From: JBGPBY01 sp041481485
GTDB lineage: Bacteria; Acidobacteriota; Terriglobia; 20CM-2-55-15
Direction of reading: 5' to 3'
Length of the DNA stretch: 19,534 nucleotides
Assembly: GCA_041481485.1 (NCBI GenBank)
Contig: JBGPBY010000069.1
Coordinates: 1 to 19,534, forward strand
The notes below the pieces were generated by a model. The model had not been told where the DNA came from. It was given only the letters and a program-made list of their open reading frames with translations, and made no database searches. This document shows positions 7,211 to 15,181 of this stretch, one piece after another; within the stretch, counting starts at the first letter, position 1, and each line of letters begins with the position of its first letter. Made by a program: the position numbers and the translations under genes.

Positions 7211-8323
7211 TCAAAAAAGCAGTGGAGCAAACTCATTGAGATACCGCCGCCAGTTGATCCAGGTATGTGCTCCATCGCTCTTGTGGAACACATGCTGGAT
7301 TCCCGACATTGTCAGGAACTTCGAAAGGTTCTCATTCGAGCTGAAGAACTGGTCGTCCGCGCCGCAGCCGATCCAGAGAACATGCAGCTTCTTGTTCGAC
7401 GAGGCCGTGTTCGCAGTGAGGCTGGAATACGTCTTCGAAAACGGCTCGTTGCCCAGAGCGGCGCTGAATCCGCCGACGTAGCTGAACAGGTCCAGATGAT
7501 TCAATCCGATTCCCAGCGACTGGCCGCCACCCATCGAGAGTCCGGCAATCGCGCGATGGTCGCGATCGGCGATCACGCGATAATTCGAATCGATAAACGG
7601 AATCACGTCTTCCAGAAGGTCGCGGCTGAAGAGCGCATCGCTGGGCGCAAATCCCGCAGCGGGATCCTGGCCCGGGGTCCCAGGCAGAATTCCGTATCCG
7701 AACGGCATCACCACAACAAACGGCTTCGCTTTCCCCGAAGCGAGCAGATTGTCGAGGATCGCGTTGACGCGTCCCAGCTTCGTCCACGTGGTCTCATCGG
7801 CGTTTGCGCCGTGGAAAAGATAAAGCACGGGATATCGCGTGCCCGTGTTTTTACCGGCGTAGCCCGGCGGCGTATAGACTGTGAGTCGCCGCGACATCTT
7901 CAACGATTTCGATTCGTACCAGTGGGTGTGGATCTCCCCATGCGGCACGGGTTGAACATCGTAAAACGCCGGACGGCCGCCAGGAACCGTCAGCATGCTT
8001 TGTATGGTGCTGGGCGTCGAGCCGGTCTTCACTTCGGGATTATTGGGATCGATGGTCTTTACGCCATCGATCGTGAAGTTGTAGTTGTACAGCTCGGGCT
8101 CGATGGGTCCGACGGTGGCGCTCCACACACGCTGTGGGTTCTTCGTCAGTGGAGTTGTACCGCGCATGAACTCGCCTGCAACGGTCACCGATGTTGCATT
8201 CGGTGCCGAAATGCGGAAGGTCACATATCGATCCGCGGAGACTTCGGGAGAACGGATGGCACCGGATTGCGCGAATGCGACAACCGGAAGAAGAATGATT
8301 GCCAACCGGACAGCAGATTTCAT
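7211..8323 (-). CDS. Secreted CE1-like esterase with N-terminal E-set domain
   Basis: This 370-aa protein begins with a signal peptide (1-18, ending AFA). An immunoglobulin-like E-set/CBM48-type domain follows (about 28-115: VTFRISAPNATSVTVAGEF to YNYNFTIDG). An esterase D/feruloyl-esterase-type alpha/beta hydrolase domain follows from about 130 to the end. The catalytic triad is visible: Ser263 in GLSMGGG, Asp324 in GCGADDQF and His353 in SDGAHTW; LFHGANADE supplies the oxyanion hole. This architecture is common in enzymes removing acetyl or feruloyl groups from plant polysaccharides such as xylan. The frame is open to 8392, but MKSAVRLA has GGAG seven bases upstream and starts the signal peptide. 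It is divergent from the beta-helix gene, with 40 bp between the starts. Confidence 0.9.
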   Translation of the reverse strand: MKSAVRLAIILLPVVAFAQSGAIRSPEVSADRYVTFRISAPNATSVTVAGEFMRGTTPLTKNPQRVWSATVGPIEPELYNYNFTIDGVKTIDPNNPEVKTGSTPSTIQSMLTVPGGRPAFYDVQPVPHGEIHTHWYESKSLKMSRRLTVYTPPGYAGKNTGTRYPVLYLFHGANADETTWTKLGRVNAILDNLLASGKAKPFVVVMPFGYGILPGTPGQDPAAGFAPSDALFSRDLLEDVIPFIDSNYRVIADRDHRAIAGLSMGGGQSLGIGLNHLDLFSYVGGFSAALGNEPFSKTYSSLTANTASSNKKLHVLWIGCGADDQFFSSNENLSKFLTMSGIQHVFHKSDGAHTWINWRRYLNEFAPLLF

Positions 8324-8363
8324 ATCGAGTCTCCGCGCGTATTTTGTTTCCGGGGTGTAATAT

Positions 8364-11330
8364 GTGCGTCGAGTGAACACTATAAACCGCATCGCGCTGT
8401 TTGTATCCGTTATCTATATAACGATGGGGGGCTCCGCCTGGGCCCAGACGCCCATCGATTTTTCTCATGCGGGGTACGGCGGCGGTGGCGTTGTCATTCC
8501 CGCTGTGCAGGCATTAATTACTGTCCGCCCGACGGGCGGCGACGACACCGCATTACTACAGTCCGCAATCGACCGTGTCGCGTCGATGCCACTGACCGGC
8601 ACCGGTTTCCGTGGAGCCGTCCTTCTCCAGGCTGGACGATATCGCGTCTCCGGAACACTTCAATTGCGCGCGAGTGGTGTGGTACTGCGCGGCAATCCAA
8701 ATACAACCATCATCGCGACGGGCAGGAGCCGCCGAACATTAATTGATATCGGGAACACCGCCGAAGTCGTTACCGGCCCTTCGATTCGCGTTACGGACGA
8801 CATGGTCGCTGCGGGCGCTCGATCGTTCTCGCTGGAAAACGTTGCGGGCTTGCATCCCGGCGATCACATGATCGTCACGCGTCCCAGCACCATGCCGTGG
8901 ATCGCCGCACTCAAGATGAACGGCAATCCGGGCAGTTTTGCCAACCAGCGCATCGACTGGACTCCGGGTTCCCGCAATCTGGTGTGGGATCGAACGGTGG
9001 TGAGTATCGACTCGGCCCTTAAACGCGTGACCGTCGATGCCCCCATCACGACGGCACTGGAATCGCGATACGGCGGCGGCACGGTTGCGTTGGTGACGGG
9101 TGGGCGTCCGATTGAAAATGTGGGTGTCGAAAATCTCACGCTCGATAGTGAGTTTGCTGCGGGCAGTCCCAGGGACGAGGAGCACTCGTGGATTGCTGTC
9201 GCTCTCGACCGGGTGGAAGACGCCTGGGTGCGCGATGTCACCGCGAGGCACTTCGCCGGATCCGCAGTGCGCGCCGGTCTCCACGCACGTCGGGTCACCA
9301 TCAAGTTCTGCCACAGCGAGGCGCCGGTTTCCGAACCTGCGGGATATCGCCGACAGAGTTTTCTGATTGAAGGCCAGCAGGTGCTGGTATTGCAGAGTTC
9401 CAGCTCAGAAGGAATGAACGATTTTGCGGCGGGAGCGCTGGCTGCTGGTCCCAACGTATTTCTGGACTCGGAGGCAACGTCCGCGCTGGGCGCGAGTGGA
9501 ACTTTTGAAAGTTGGGCTTCGGGGGTTCTATATGAAGACATTCGAGTTCAGGGCGCCGGCATCTGGCTCACCAATGACAAGCCCCGCGCACAAGGCGGCG
9601 GATGGACAGCGGCAAATTCCGTGGTGTGGAACAGCGACGACGCCGACATTCAGGTTCACGGACCCGACGGCGCCGAAAATATCGTGATGCGGGCCGCGGA
9701 TCCGCTGTACCAGACTCAACTTCTCCGGCGAACGGGATTCGGACTACCTGTCGATGTGCCACCGCGAAAGCCGATCACGGCGGTTCCGGAATTCAGGCTT
9801 TCGAAATCGGCCGCGCCAGCGCCTGCAGCGCATTCTGCAGCGATCACGATTGTGAACGGCCGATTCGTCGCCGATGGAAAAGTGGTGTGGGGCGGAACCG
9901 TGAACGATGGGTGGTGGAGAGGACAAGCTCTGTCCGGATCCGCGCTCGATCTCGGTGGCGTCGCGCTGACGCGCTGGGTGCCGGGCCGCAATGGTCCGGG
10001 ACTTACCGAAGATCTCGCGGCACTGGCGTCGCGCATGATCCGTCAGGGCACGCCGTTTTTCCAATCGATTCCCGGGTTGTGGTATGACCGCCGCCGCGAC
10101 GAGCACACTACGTTTTCTCGTGCCGATGCCAATGTGTGGGCCCCGTTCTACGAAATGCCGTGGGCGCGTAGTGGCAAAGGAACCGCGTCGGATGGTTTGA
10201 GTCTGTTCGATCTGAACAGTTTCAATCCATGGTATTACGGCCGCCTGCACGAATTTGGAGATCTCAGCGATCGGTTCGGCATCGTGTTTTATCACAACCT
10301 CTATAACACGCATAACCTGCTCGAGATTCTTCCGCACTGGGTCGACTATCCCTGGCGCGCGGTGAACAACGTCAATGGCACCGGGCTTCCGGAGCCTCCG
10401 CCGATCGAGGGCACCAACAATATTCACGTCGCGAACGACGTTTACGACATCACGAATCCGGTGCGCCGCGCTCTGCATCGCGCATTTATCCTGCATGAAC
10501 TCGACGAACTTGCCGGAGTGAAGAACATCTTCTTCAGCCTGGGCGCACAGTTTTCCGGGCCGCTTGCGTTTCAGGAGTTTTTTCAGGACACGGTGGGGGA
10601 GTGGGAGAAGAAGAACAACCGGACGGTGCGCATCGAGCTGGCAACGAGCAGGGACATCACCGATGCGATTCTCGCAAATCCGGTGCGCTCGCGACAGGTG
10701 GCCGTGATCAATATGCAATATTGGCAGTACCGTCCGGACGGAACGGCATGGGCGCCGCAGGGCGGAAGGAATCTGGCATTTCGCGAAATGATTGGAAAGG
10801 ATTTTGGACGCACCGATGATACTCCGCCGAACACGACCCCGCTGCAGGTGTACCGTCAGGTGCGCGAGTATCGCGACAAGTATCCCGATAAGGCCATCGT
10901 CTCGTGGAACGGCGGCGCGGGGCCGGTGCCCGTGCTTATGGCCGGGGGCTCGCAGGTGCTGATGCTCAACCCTTCCGCCGGTCACGGGCAAGGGAAGTCG
11001 ATCGACCGCACGCCTCTCGATGCGTTCGTGCGCGATCATCTTTCAAGCAGGCTGATGAATATGAAGCCACGAGACGGCGCGGTTGGTGAACCGGATCAGA
11101 ACTGGTGTCTCGCGGACGATCGAAGAGAGTCGGTGCTGCTGTATTCATTCTCGGGGGCTTCCATCCGTCTGATTAATGCCCTCCCCCGCAACGGCTACAC
11201 TGGTCTGTGGTTCGATCCGAAAACGGGAAATACCAAAACCTTGGATGCCGTCGTTTCGACAACCGCCGGCGCGGTTCTCACAAAACCCACATCGGATCCG
11301 TGGCTGCTGCTGCTGACCGCGGTTCGGTGA
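8364..11330 (+). CDS. Secreted beta-helix protein with C-terminal DUF6298-like domain
   Basis: This 988-aa protein has a signal peptide (1-27, ending SAWA). The first half (about 30-440) is a right-handed parallel beta-helix of the pectate-lyase type: ALLQSAIDRVASM, GAVLLQAGRYRVSGTLQL and ASGVVLRG at the N-cap, then repeated strands such as GVENLTLDSEF and VRDVTARHF. After a linker (about 465-490) the second half resembles DUF6298, a domain found at the C-terminus of such proteins, with KNIFFSLGAQFSGPLAFQEF and DTVGEWEKKN. It probably binds or cleaves an acidic polysaccharide; the active site is not certain. The start is GTG with GGGGTG six bases before it; a second GTG three codons later is possible. 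Its stop faces that of a DUF6152 gene 38 bp away. Confidence 0.88.
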   Translation: MRRVNTINRIALFVSVIYITMGGSAWAQTPIDFSHAGYGGGGVVIPAVQALITVRPTGGDDTALLQSAIDRVASMPLTGTGFRGAVLLQAGRYRVSGTLQLRASGVVLRGNPNTTIIATGRSRRTLIDIGNTAEVVTGPSIRVTDDMVAAGARSFSLENVAGLHPGDHMIVTRPSTMPWIAALKMNGNPGSFANQRIDWTPGSRNLVWDRTVVSIDSALKRVTVDAPITTALESRYGGGTVALVTGGRPIENVGVENLTLDSEFAAGSPRDEEHSWIAVALDRVEDAWVRDVTARHFAGSAVRAGLHARRVTIKFCHSEAPVSEPAGYRRQSFLIEGQQVLVLQSSSSEGMNDFAAGALAAGPNVFLDSEATSALGASGTFESWASGVLYEDIRVQGAGIWLTNDKPRAQGGGWTAANSVVWNSDDADIQVHGPDGAENIVMRAADPLYQTQLLRRTGFGLPVDVPPRKPITAVPEFRLSKSAAPAPAAHSAAITIVNGRFVADGKVVWGGTVNDGWWRGQALSGSALDLGGVALTRWVPGRNGPGLTEDLAALASRMIRQGTPFFQSIPGLWYDRRRDEHTTFSRADANVWAPFYEMPWARSGKGTASDGLSLFDLNSFNPWYYGRLHEFGDLSDRFGIVFYHNLYNTHNLLEILPHWVDYPWRAVNNVNGTGLPEPPPIEGTNNIHVANDVYDITNPVRRALHRAFILHELDELAGVKNIFFSLGAQFSGPLAFQEFFQDTVGEWEKKNNRTVRIELATSRDITDAILANPVRSRQVAVINMQYWQYRPDGTAWAPQGGRNLAFREMIGKDFGRTDDTPPNTTPLQVYRQVREYRDKYPDKAIVSWNGGAGPVPVLMAGGSQVLMLNPSAGHGQGKSIDRTPLDAFVRDHLSSRLMNMKPRDGAVGEPDQNWCLADDRRESVLLYSFSGASIRLINALPRNGYTGLWFDPKTGNTKTLDAVVSTTAGAVLTKPTSDPWLLLLTAVR

Positions 11331-11368
11331 AGTTGCCGAAAGCACTCTGAGTCTCGCGAACAACTCAG

Positions 11369-11866
11369 CTAGGGATTGAACTTCAATCCGTTTCCGAAAT
11401 GATAGATATCGTTTCCAATTCGGAGATCGCCGGCAAGAAATATTCGGTTAGCCTTGACGGCATCTATGGCTTGTGAAGATTCTGCAGACGACTTGTTCCA
11501 GCCGCTAAATGTCGAGCTGATCCAATTTGAGGCATAGACCGGTTTCAGTCGAAACCCGGTCGCGATCAGCTCGGTGCCGACCGTCAAGTGATCTTTGACA
11601 CCCGATCGTTGCAATTGACTTGGTGCGGATCCTTCCAAAGCCCAGTTCTCAATTTGGCCATTTTTCTTCACATCGATATACAAAATCGAATGCGGGTTGA
11701 TGAGTTGCACCTTTGTTATGACACCCGTCAGAGTGATCGGTTTGGTGATGTCAAAGCCAGCGATGCTATGGTGGGCTACAGCGGTAAGTCCCATCAAAAG
11801 GACGCACAAGGTAGAGGTCGCAACTGCGAAAAGTATTGGTCGCAAGGGTGTCCGTGAATACTTCAA
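11369..11866 (-). CDS. DUF6152 family exported protein, second paralogue
   Basis: This 165-aa paralogue of the protein at 6692-7114 has the same plan: a signal peptide ending AVA (1-31), then HHSIAGFDITKPITLTGVI, NPHSILYIDV and a small beta-barrel. It has a longer C-terminus with an Asn/Ser-rich part and no similarity to the other copy there. The mature N-terminus is again predicted as His-His (32-33), and the NPH His is His59. The start appears to be TTG, since no in-frame ATG or GTG lies upstream before the signal segment. The ribosome site is a modest AAAGGA about ten bases upstream, which suggests low expression. It is not next to a YGHS gene. Confidence 0.85.
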   Translation of the reverse strand: MKYSRTPLRPILFAVATSTLCVLLMGLTAVAHHSIAGFDITKPITLTGVITKVQLINPHSILYIDVKKNGQIENWALEGSAPSQLQRSGVKDHLTVGTELIATGFRLKPVYASNWISSTFSGWNKSSAESSQAIDAVKANRIFLAGDLRIGNDIYHFGNGLKFNP

Positions 11867-11927
11867 AGAGAAGATGTCCTTTCCATTGTTGCGTTGGATT
11901 CTATCTGTTGTTTTACGTTGGTAACAA

Positions 11928-11953
11928 GGCCCCGGCGCGAAACTGCCGGGACC
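11928..11953 (-). terminator. Hairpin downstream of the DUF8021-type gene
   Basis: On the minus strand GGTCCCGGC pairs with GCCGGGGCC (nine pairs, one G-T) around an 8-base loop, followed by TTGTT. It lies about 40 bp beyond the stop of the gene at 11992-12957 and before the DUF6152 start, so it probably separates the two transcripts. Confidence 0.55.
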
Positions 11954-11991
11954 TCTTCATTGGGAAGTCCCCGCCCGAGGACCGCATCATT

Positions 11992-12957
11992 TCATTCCAT
12001 GCCCTTTAGCGTTTTTCCCCAACCTCGCTTAGTATCCTTCGGGAGGACCTTCATAAACGCCTGCACGGCATGCATCTGGCCTCCGAAAACCTTGAAAGCC
12101 TCGAAAATGACCAACGCGTTTCCGGCACCATAAGTGCCGGTATCTCCAAAGTTCATCCATAGAAGAACGATGCCTTGTTCTTCGTCTACAGCTACGACGC
12201 TCTTAGTGAGATCCGGATGCGTGATGATTCCCTGTGTTTTGATGTCCGTGCATCCGGCTACATCCTGAGGGGCTCTCGCATTCACCGGCGCGGGAGTGTT
12301 GCCGGCATTCGCGCCTGTGGCGGTGGCCGGAGCGGCACCCCGCGGAGCTCCGCCACGGCCACCGCCGCATCCCGGTCCAGCCATCACCATGCCATTTTCG
12401 ATGCGGAACGCGTCCTTGGCAAACGGAGCATCCACTTTGTCAAAGCCCCCAATCGTCAAGCCTTTTGGATAGAAGTCGGCGATTCGAATCAACTCTTCCC
12501 GTTTGTTCTTCTGGGCCGCCGCAGGCTCCACGCCCATATCCGGCCGCACCACGAGATTCGCGCCGCCAGCCGTCTGGGCGCCGCTGGGAACGACCAGCGT
12601 TTCAATCTCGATGATCTTTCCATCGGCTACCTTCAGCCGGGCCGTGTATTTTGCGGGCCTGCCGTTCTCTTCCACGATGACGTGCGACGCGACCACCTGT
12701 TCTTTCACGTCGATGAAGTCCTGGCGGTAATCGCCCAGCTTGGTCGCGGTCTTCCAAAAACCCTCGCCCACCTTCAGATCCTTCGAATCCTCGGTAAACC
12801 TCACATTCGCCGCCAGAGGTACCTTCGACGGATCCTGTGCTACCAGTGCATTCAGATATGTAGTCATCATGTTCTTCAAACAGGCGCGATCGCAATCGGC
12901 CGCGTTTGCTTCAATCGCAAAAAGCATCAAAGAAATCAATACACAAAAACGGTTCAT
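11992..12957 (-). CDS. Exported protein with DUF8021-like domains
   Basis: This 321-aa protein has a signal peptide (1-20, ending EANA) and a mature start ADCDRACLKN. The N-terminal half (MTTYLNALVAQDPSKVPLAA, FTEDSKDLKVGEGFW, DVKEQVVASHVIVEENGRP, KVADGKIIEIETLVV) has the pattern of DUF8021/SnoaL-like cone folds. The middle is a low-complexity Gly/Ala/Pro stretch (about 198-230). The C-terminal part (GCTDIKTQGIITH to GWGKTLKGM) looks like a second copy of the same type of domain. Function is unknown; such folds often serve as small-molecule binding or isomerase scaffolds. The ATG is preceded by GGAAGGAG at good spacing. A promoter-like CTGACA/TATGTT pair lies 64 bp further up. Confidence 0.85.
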   Translation of the reverse strand: MNRFCVLISLMLFAIEANAADCDRACLKNMMTTYLNALVAQDPSKVPLAANVRFTEDSKDLKVGEGFWKTATKLGDYRQDFIDVKEQVVASHVIVEENGRPAKYTARLKVADGKIIEIETLVVPSGAQTAGGANLVVRPDMGVEPAAAQKNKREELIRIADFYPKGLTIGGFDKVDAPFAKDAFRIENGMVMAGPGCGGGRGGAPRGAAPATATGANAGNTPAPVNARAPQDVAGCTDIKTQGIITHPDLTKSVVAVDEEQGIVLLWMNFGDTGTYGAGNALVIFEAFKVFGGQMHAVQAFMKVLPKDTKRGWGKTLKGME

Positions 12958-13027
12958 CTGGTTGCTCCTTCCCGCTCCGTTGCCGCGGTGGCTTCACGAA
13001 TGCGTTCCGCCCATCGCGCGCCCGGTT

Positions 13028-13057
13028 AACATACACCCTGCGGGCCTCGAATGTCAG
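13028..13057 (-). promoter_or_regulatory. Candidate promoter for the DUF8021-type gene
   Basis: On the minus strand CTGACA (13057-13052) and TATGTT (13033-13028) are spaced 18 bp apart. They match five and four of six consensus bases. The predicted 5' leader would be about 60 bases. Confidence 0.4.
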
Positions 13058-13131
13058 CTCTCCAGCCTGGATGTCGTCGCGAAGTTGTCCCGCCATCTAT
13101 CGCTTCGATTTTGCGCCCAGGCGGGCTTCCG

Positions 13132-13281
13132 ATGGACGAGAAGTATAAACGGTGTGACGGCGCAATCAGAGTTGAGATTCGCCCGTATTTCTGCAGCCGA
13201 AGCGTCGCACAAAGCCAAATCCGTTGGAATTTGGTGGCAGGATTGGGGGCACGATCCAGAGACGGCCGCTATTTTCGGCGG
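13132..13281 (+). repeat. Dispersed repeat, copy B (full form)
   Basis: This copy of about 150 bp is nearly identical to the one at 18247 (about nine substitutions and one indel by eye); its first 60 bases also match copy A. It starts with ATGGACGAGAAGTATAAA. Two hairpins are visible. GGCG/AATC (13159-13167) pair with GATT/CGCC (13176-13183). CCAAATCC (13215-13222) pairs with GG-ATTTGG (13226-13234) around GTT with a bulged A. It lies between the divergently placed ends of a DUF8021-type gene and a regulatory-like gene. The rest of that 457-bp gap (13282-13414) shows no gene. Confidence 0.85.
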
Positions 13282-13414
13282 AAGACCGCACTGCGTCTTG
13301 AGTTCAGACAACAGAAATCATACCAAAGTGAATCTTCCAATTTTCGGGTGGGGCTCAGCTTTAGATAAGCCCGGGGGCCAGAGGGCTGGAATAGCTTCTA
13401 CTTGCTATGTATTT

Positions 13415-15181
13415 CTAATTCAATTTGGAATCGATAATCGCGCTTTTGCCTTCGTCAATGTGAACGGGAACACCGCGTTCTTCCTGGGAGCGCATAAAAC
13501 TGGGATCTCCCCAGGCGCCGCGCTCCACGATTTCCCATGCAAACGCTTTGTAGTTTCCGGGCGGAACATTTTCGAAAACAAAATTGCCGGTCGCATCGGC
13601 AATCGATGTCTTTTCATTCACGCGATAGCGCAGCGCATTGTCATGGATCAGAACGGCAGTTGAGCCTGGAACCGCCTTCCCGCGAACACTTCCTGGATTC
13701 GTTCCAATAACGATCAATATTGGGGCCGACGGCTGGGCGGTCAGGTGCAGGTTTTCGTTCAGTAGATCGACGTCTCCCATTCGAATCGATTTGACATATA
13801 GAGACTGTAGTTGCGGCGGCAGCGCCGGGACTGAAGAACCCGCCGGTGTGGGTGGCGTGAGAATTGGATTCACCAGAACGCGATAGTCGCCGGGTATCGG
13901 TCCGGCAGTTGGGGCTGCCGCATTGGGCGCAGTTGCAGGAATTGTAAAAGATCCATCGGACTGTACGATCCCGGAGTAATTGGTGGAACCTGGAATCAAA
14001 GGATCCGTGCGCAATCCGACTCGGAGGTTCGCGATTGCCGGTTCGGGACCTGTCGCGCCGGTCCGCTCCACGATCACACGTCCTGAGACGGTGAATCCCG
14101 GTAATAGCGATACAGAAATATTGGTAAGGTCTCGATCGCGGATTTCCACGACAGTCCGGCCACTGAGATTACCCGCAGAAGCATTCAGAACATAACGTCC
14201 GGGAACCACCTTGGTAATTTCGAAAGTGCCGTTCGGTTCCGTATTGGCATTTGGAGATTGGGCAGCATTTGTCGTGAATGTTCCCATCAACGAACGCATG
14301 TTCACGTTGACGCGCACCGGTGGCTGACCGGGGATTGATGCGGGAACACCGACAACAGTGCCTTTCACGTGACGAGTCGGAAGAGGCCCGGCTTCAATAT
14401 CCATTCCACGCAATTCCGCACCCGGCTGGACGTCAATAACCGTTGCAAGTTGGGGATCGGGAGAACCTGGGTAAAACACCGGGATGTGGGCTGAAGTTTC
14501 GGAGACACCGCCTGCCGTCGTCCGCATAAATACCGAACGGCTGGTTTGGCGTTGGGTGAAGAAAGAATTGTCGGTCCCTTCTGCGTTTGTAATCCAGCCG
14601 ACCGCGCTTGCCGTCTCCCAAATGACGGCGGCCAGGTAGTATCGGCCCGGCGGCAGCCAGAACAAATGATATTCGCCTGTATCGTCGGAGCGGTTCGCCA
14701 GCACCGGATCGAACGATAGTTGGCCTTCGGTATAAACCGCACGGAACACGACGGCATCGGACAAACCGGCTGGGCGTCCATTATCGGTAATGTGCCCGGA
14801 GATGACACCGCCTCGCGTCATCTCGATACGTATGTTGTCGACACGCTGTCCGGCCGTTAGAACCAGTATCGTGCCTTCACTTCCAGGATGGAGTTGCCCG
14901 TATTGAGCTTTCACGTGACCGGCATGCGACACCACGATGCGATACTGTCCAGGAGCGATATTGGGCAAATAGAATCGGCCATCCGAATCCGTGCGCGTCA
15001 CTTCGGCAGACGTTGCGCCAGCGCGATTAAGAGTCACCGTTGCCTTGGATACAGGGTTCGCCGAGCCTGCTTCCTCCACAACTCCCTGAAGCGAAGCTGC
15101 CGGCTGTTGCGCAACACTGTGGAAACCAGCCAAAAGAACAAAAGTAATTGCGAGAATGGCAAAATTGCGGCGCAACTTCAT
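13415..15181 (-). CDS. Secreted carboxypeptidase-regulatory-like protein (second of pair)
   Basis: This 588-aa protein has a signal peptide (1-25, ending HSVAQ) and several Cna-B/carboxypeptidase-regulatory-like beta-sandwich domains. The first is ASLQGVVEEAGSANPVSKAT with SDGRFYLPNIAPGQYRI. Later ones include GGVISGHITDNGRPAG with YHLFWLPPGRYYLAAV, a VKGTVVGVP unit, and the last with GNFVFENVPPGNYKAFAWE. These domains usually carry binding or structural roles; no catalytic part is visible. The ATG overlaps the stop of the upstream gene in ATGA (15178-15181), so translation is coupled. The frame is open further upstream, but that part lies within the other gene and has no signal peptide. It resembles its neighbour over its whole length, so the pair arose by duplication. 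Confidence 0.88.
   Translation of the reverse strand: MKLRRNFAILAITFVLLAGFHSVAQQPAASLQGVVEEAGSANPVSKATVTLNRAGATSAEVTRTDSDGRFYLPNIAPGQYRIVVSHAGHVKAQYGQLHPGSEGTILVLTAGQRVDNIRIEMTRGGVISGHITDNGRPAGLSDAVVFRAVYTEGQLSFDPVLANRSDDTGEYHLFWLPPGRYYLAAVIWETASAVGWITNAEGTDNSFFTQRQTSRSVFMRTTAGGVSETSAHIPVFYPGSPDPQLATVIDVQPGAELRGMDIEAGPLPTRHVKGTVVGVPASIPGQPPVRVNVNMRSLMGTFTTNAAQSPNANTEPNGTFEITKVVPGRYVLNASAGNLSGRTVVEIRDRDLTNISVSLLPGFTVSGRVIVERTGATGPEPAIANLRVGLRTDPLIPGSTNYSGIVQSDGSFTIPATAPNAAAPTAGPIPGDYRVLVNPILTPPTPAGSSVPALPPQLQSLYVKSIRMGDVDLLNENLHLTAQPSAPILIVIGTNPGSVRGKAVPGSTAVLIHDNALRYRVNEKTSIADATGNFVFENVPPGNYKAFAWEIVERGAWGDPSFMRSQEERGVPVHIDEGKSAIIDSKLN

Noticed and set aside
8324..8363. TAATAT just before the GTG at 8364 as a -10 box
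   Set aside because: Transcription would then start inside the coding region, and no -35 element is visible at the proper distance.
7205..8746. Long open frame (513 codons) on the plus strand opposite the esterase
   Set aside because: It is antisense to a protein with a complete catalytic triad and has the Arg/Cys/His-rich composition of a shadow frame.
9744..11039. Long open frame (431 codons) on the minus strand inside the beta-helix/DUF6298-like gene
   Set aside because: Antisense shadow of a GC-rich gene: composition is Arg/His-rich, with no domain, signal or ribosome binding site, while the plus-strand protein is clearly real.
11347..11368. CTGAG...CTCAG inverted repeat between the convergent genes
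   Set aside because: Only five pairs with a 12-base loop and no T-run, too weak to call a terminator.
13051..13368. Open frame through repeat copy B, starting within or before ATGGACGAGAAG
   Set aside because: The same frame in copy C is stopped by TAA at about 18325 and copy A is frameshifted by one base, so the repeat is not conserved as this protein.
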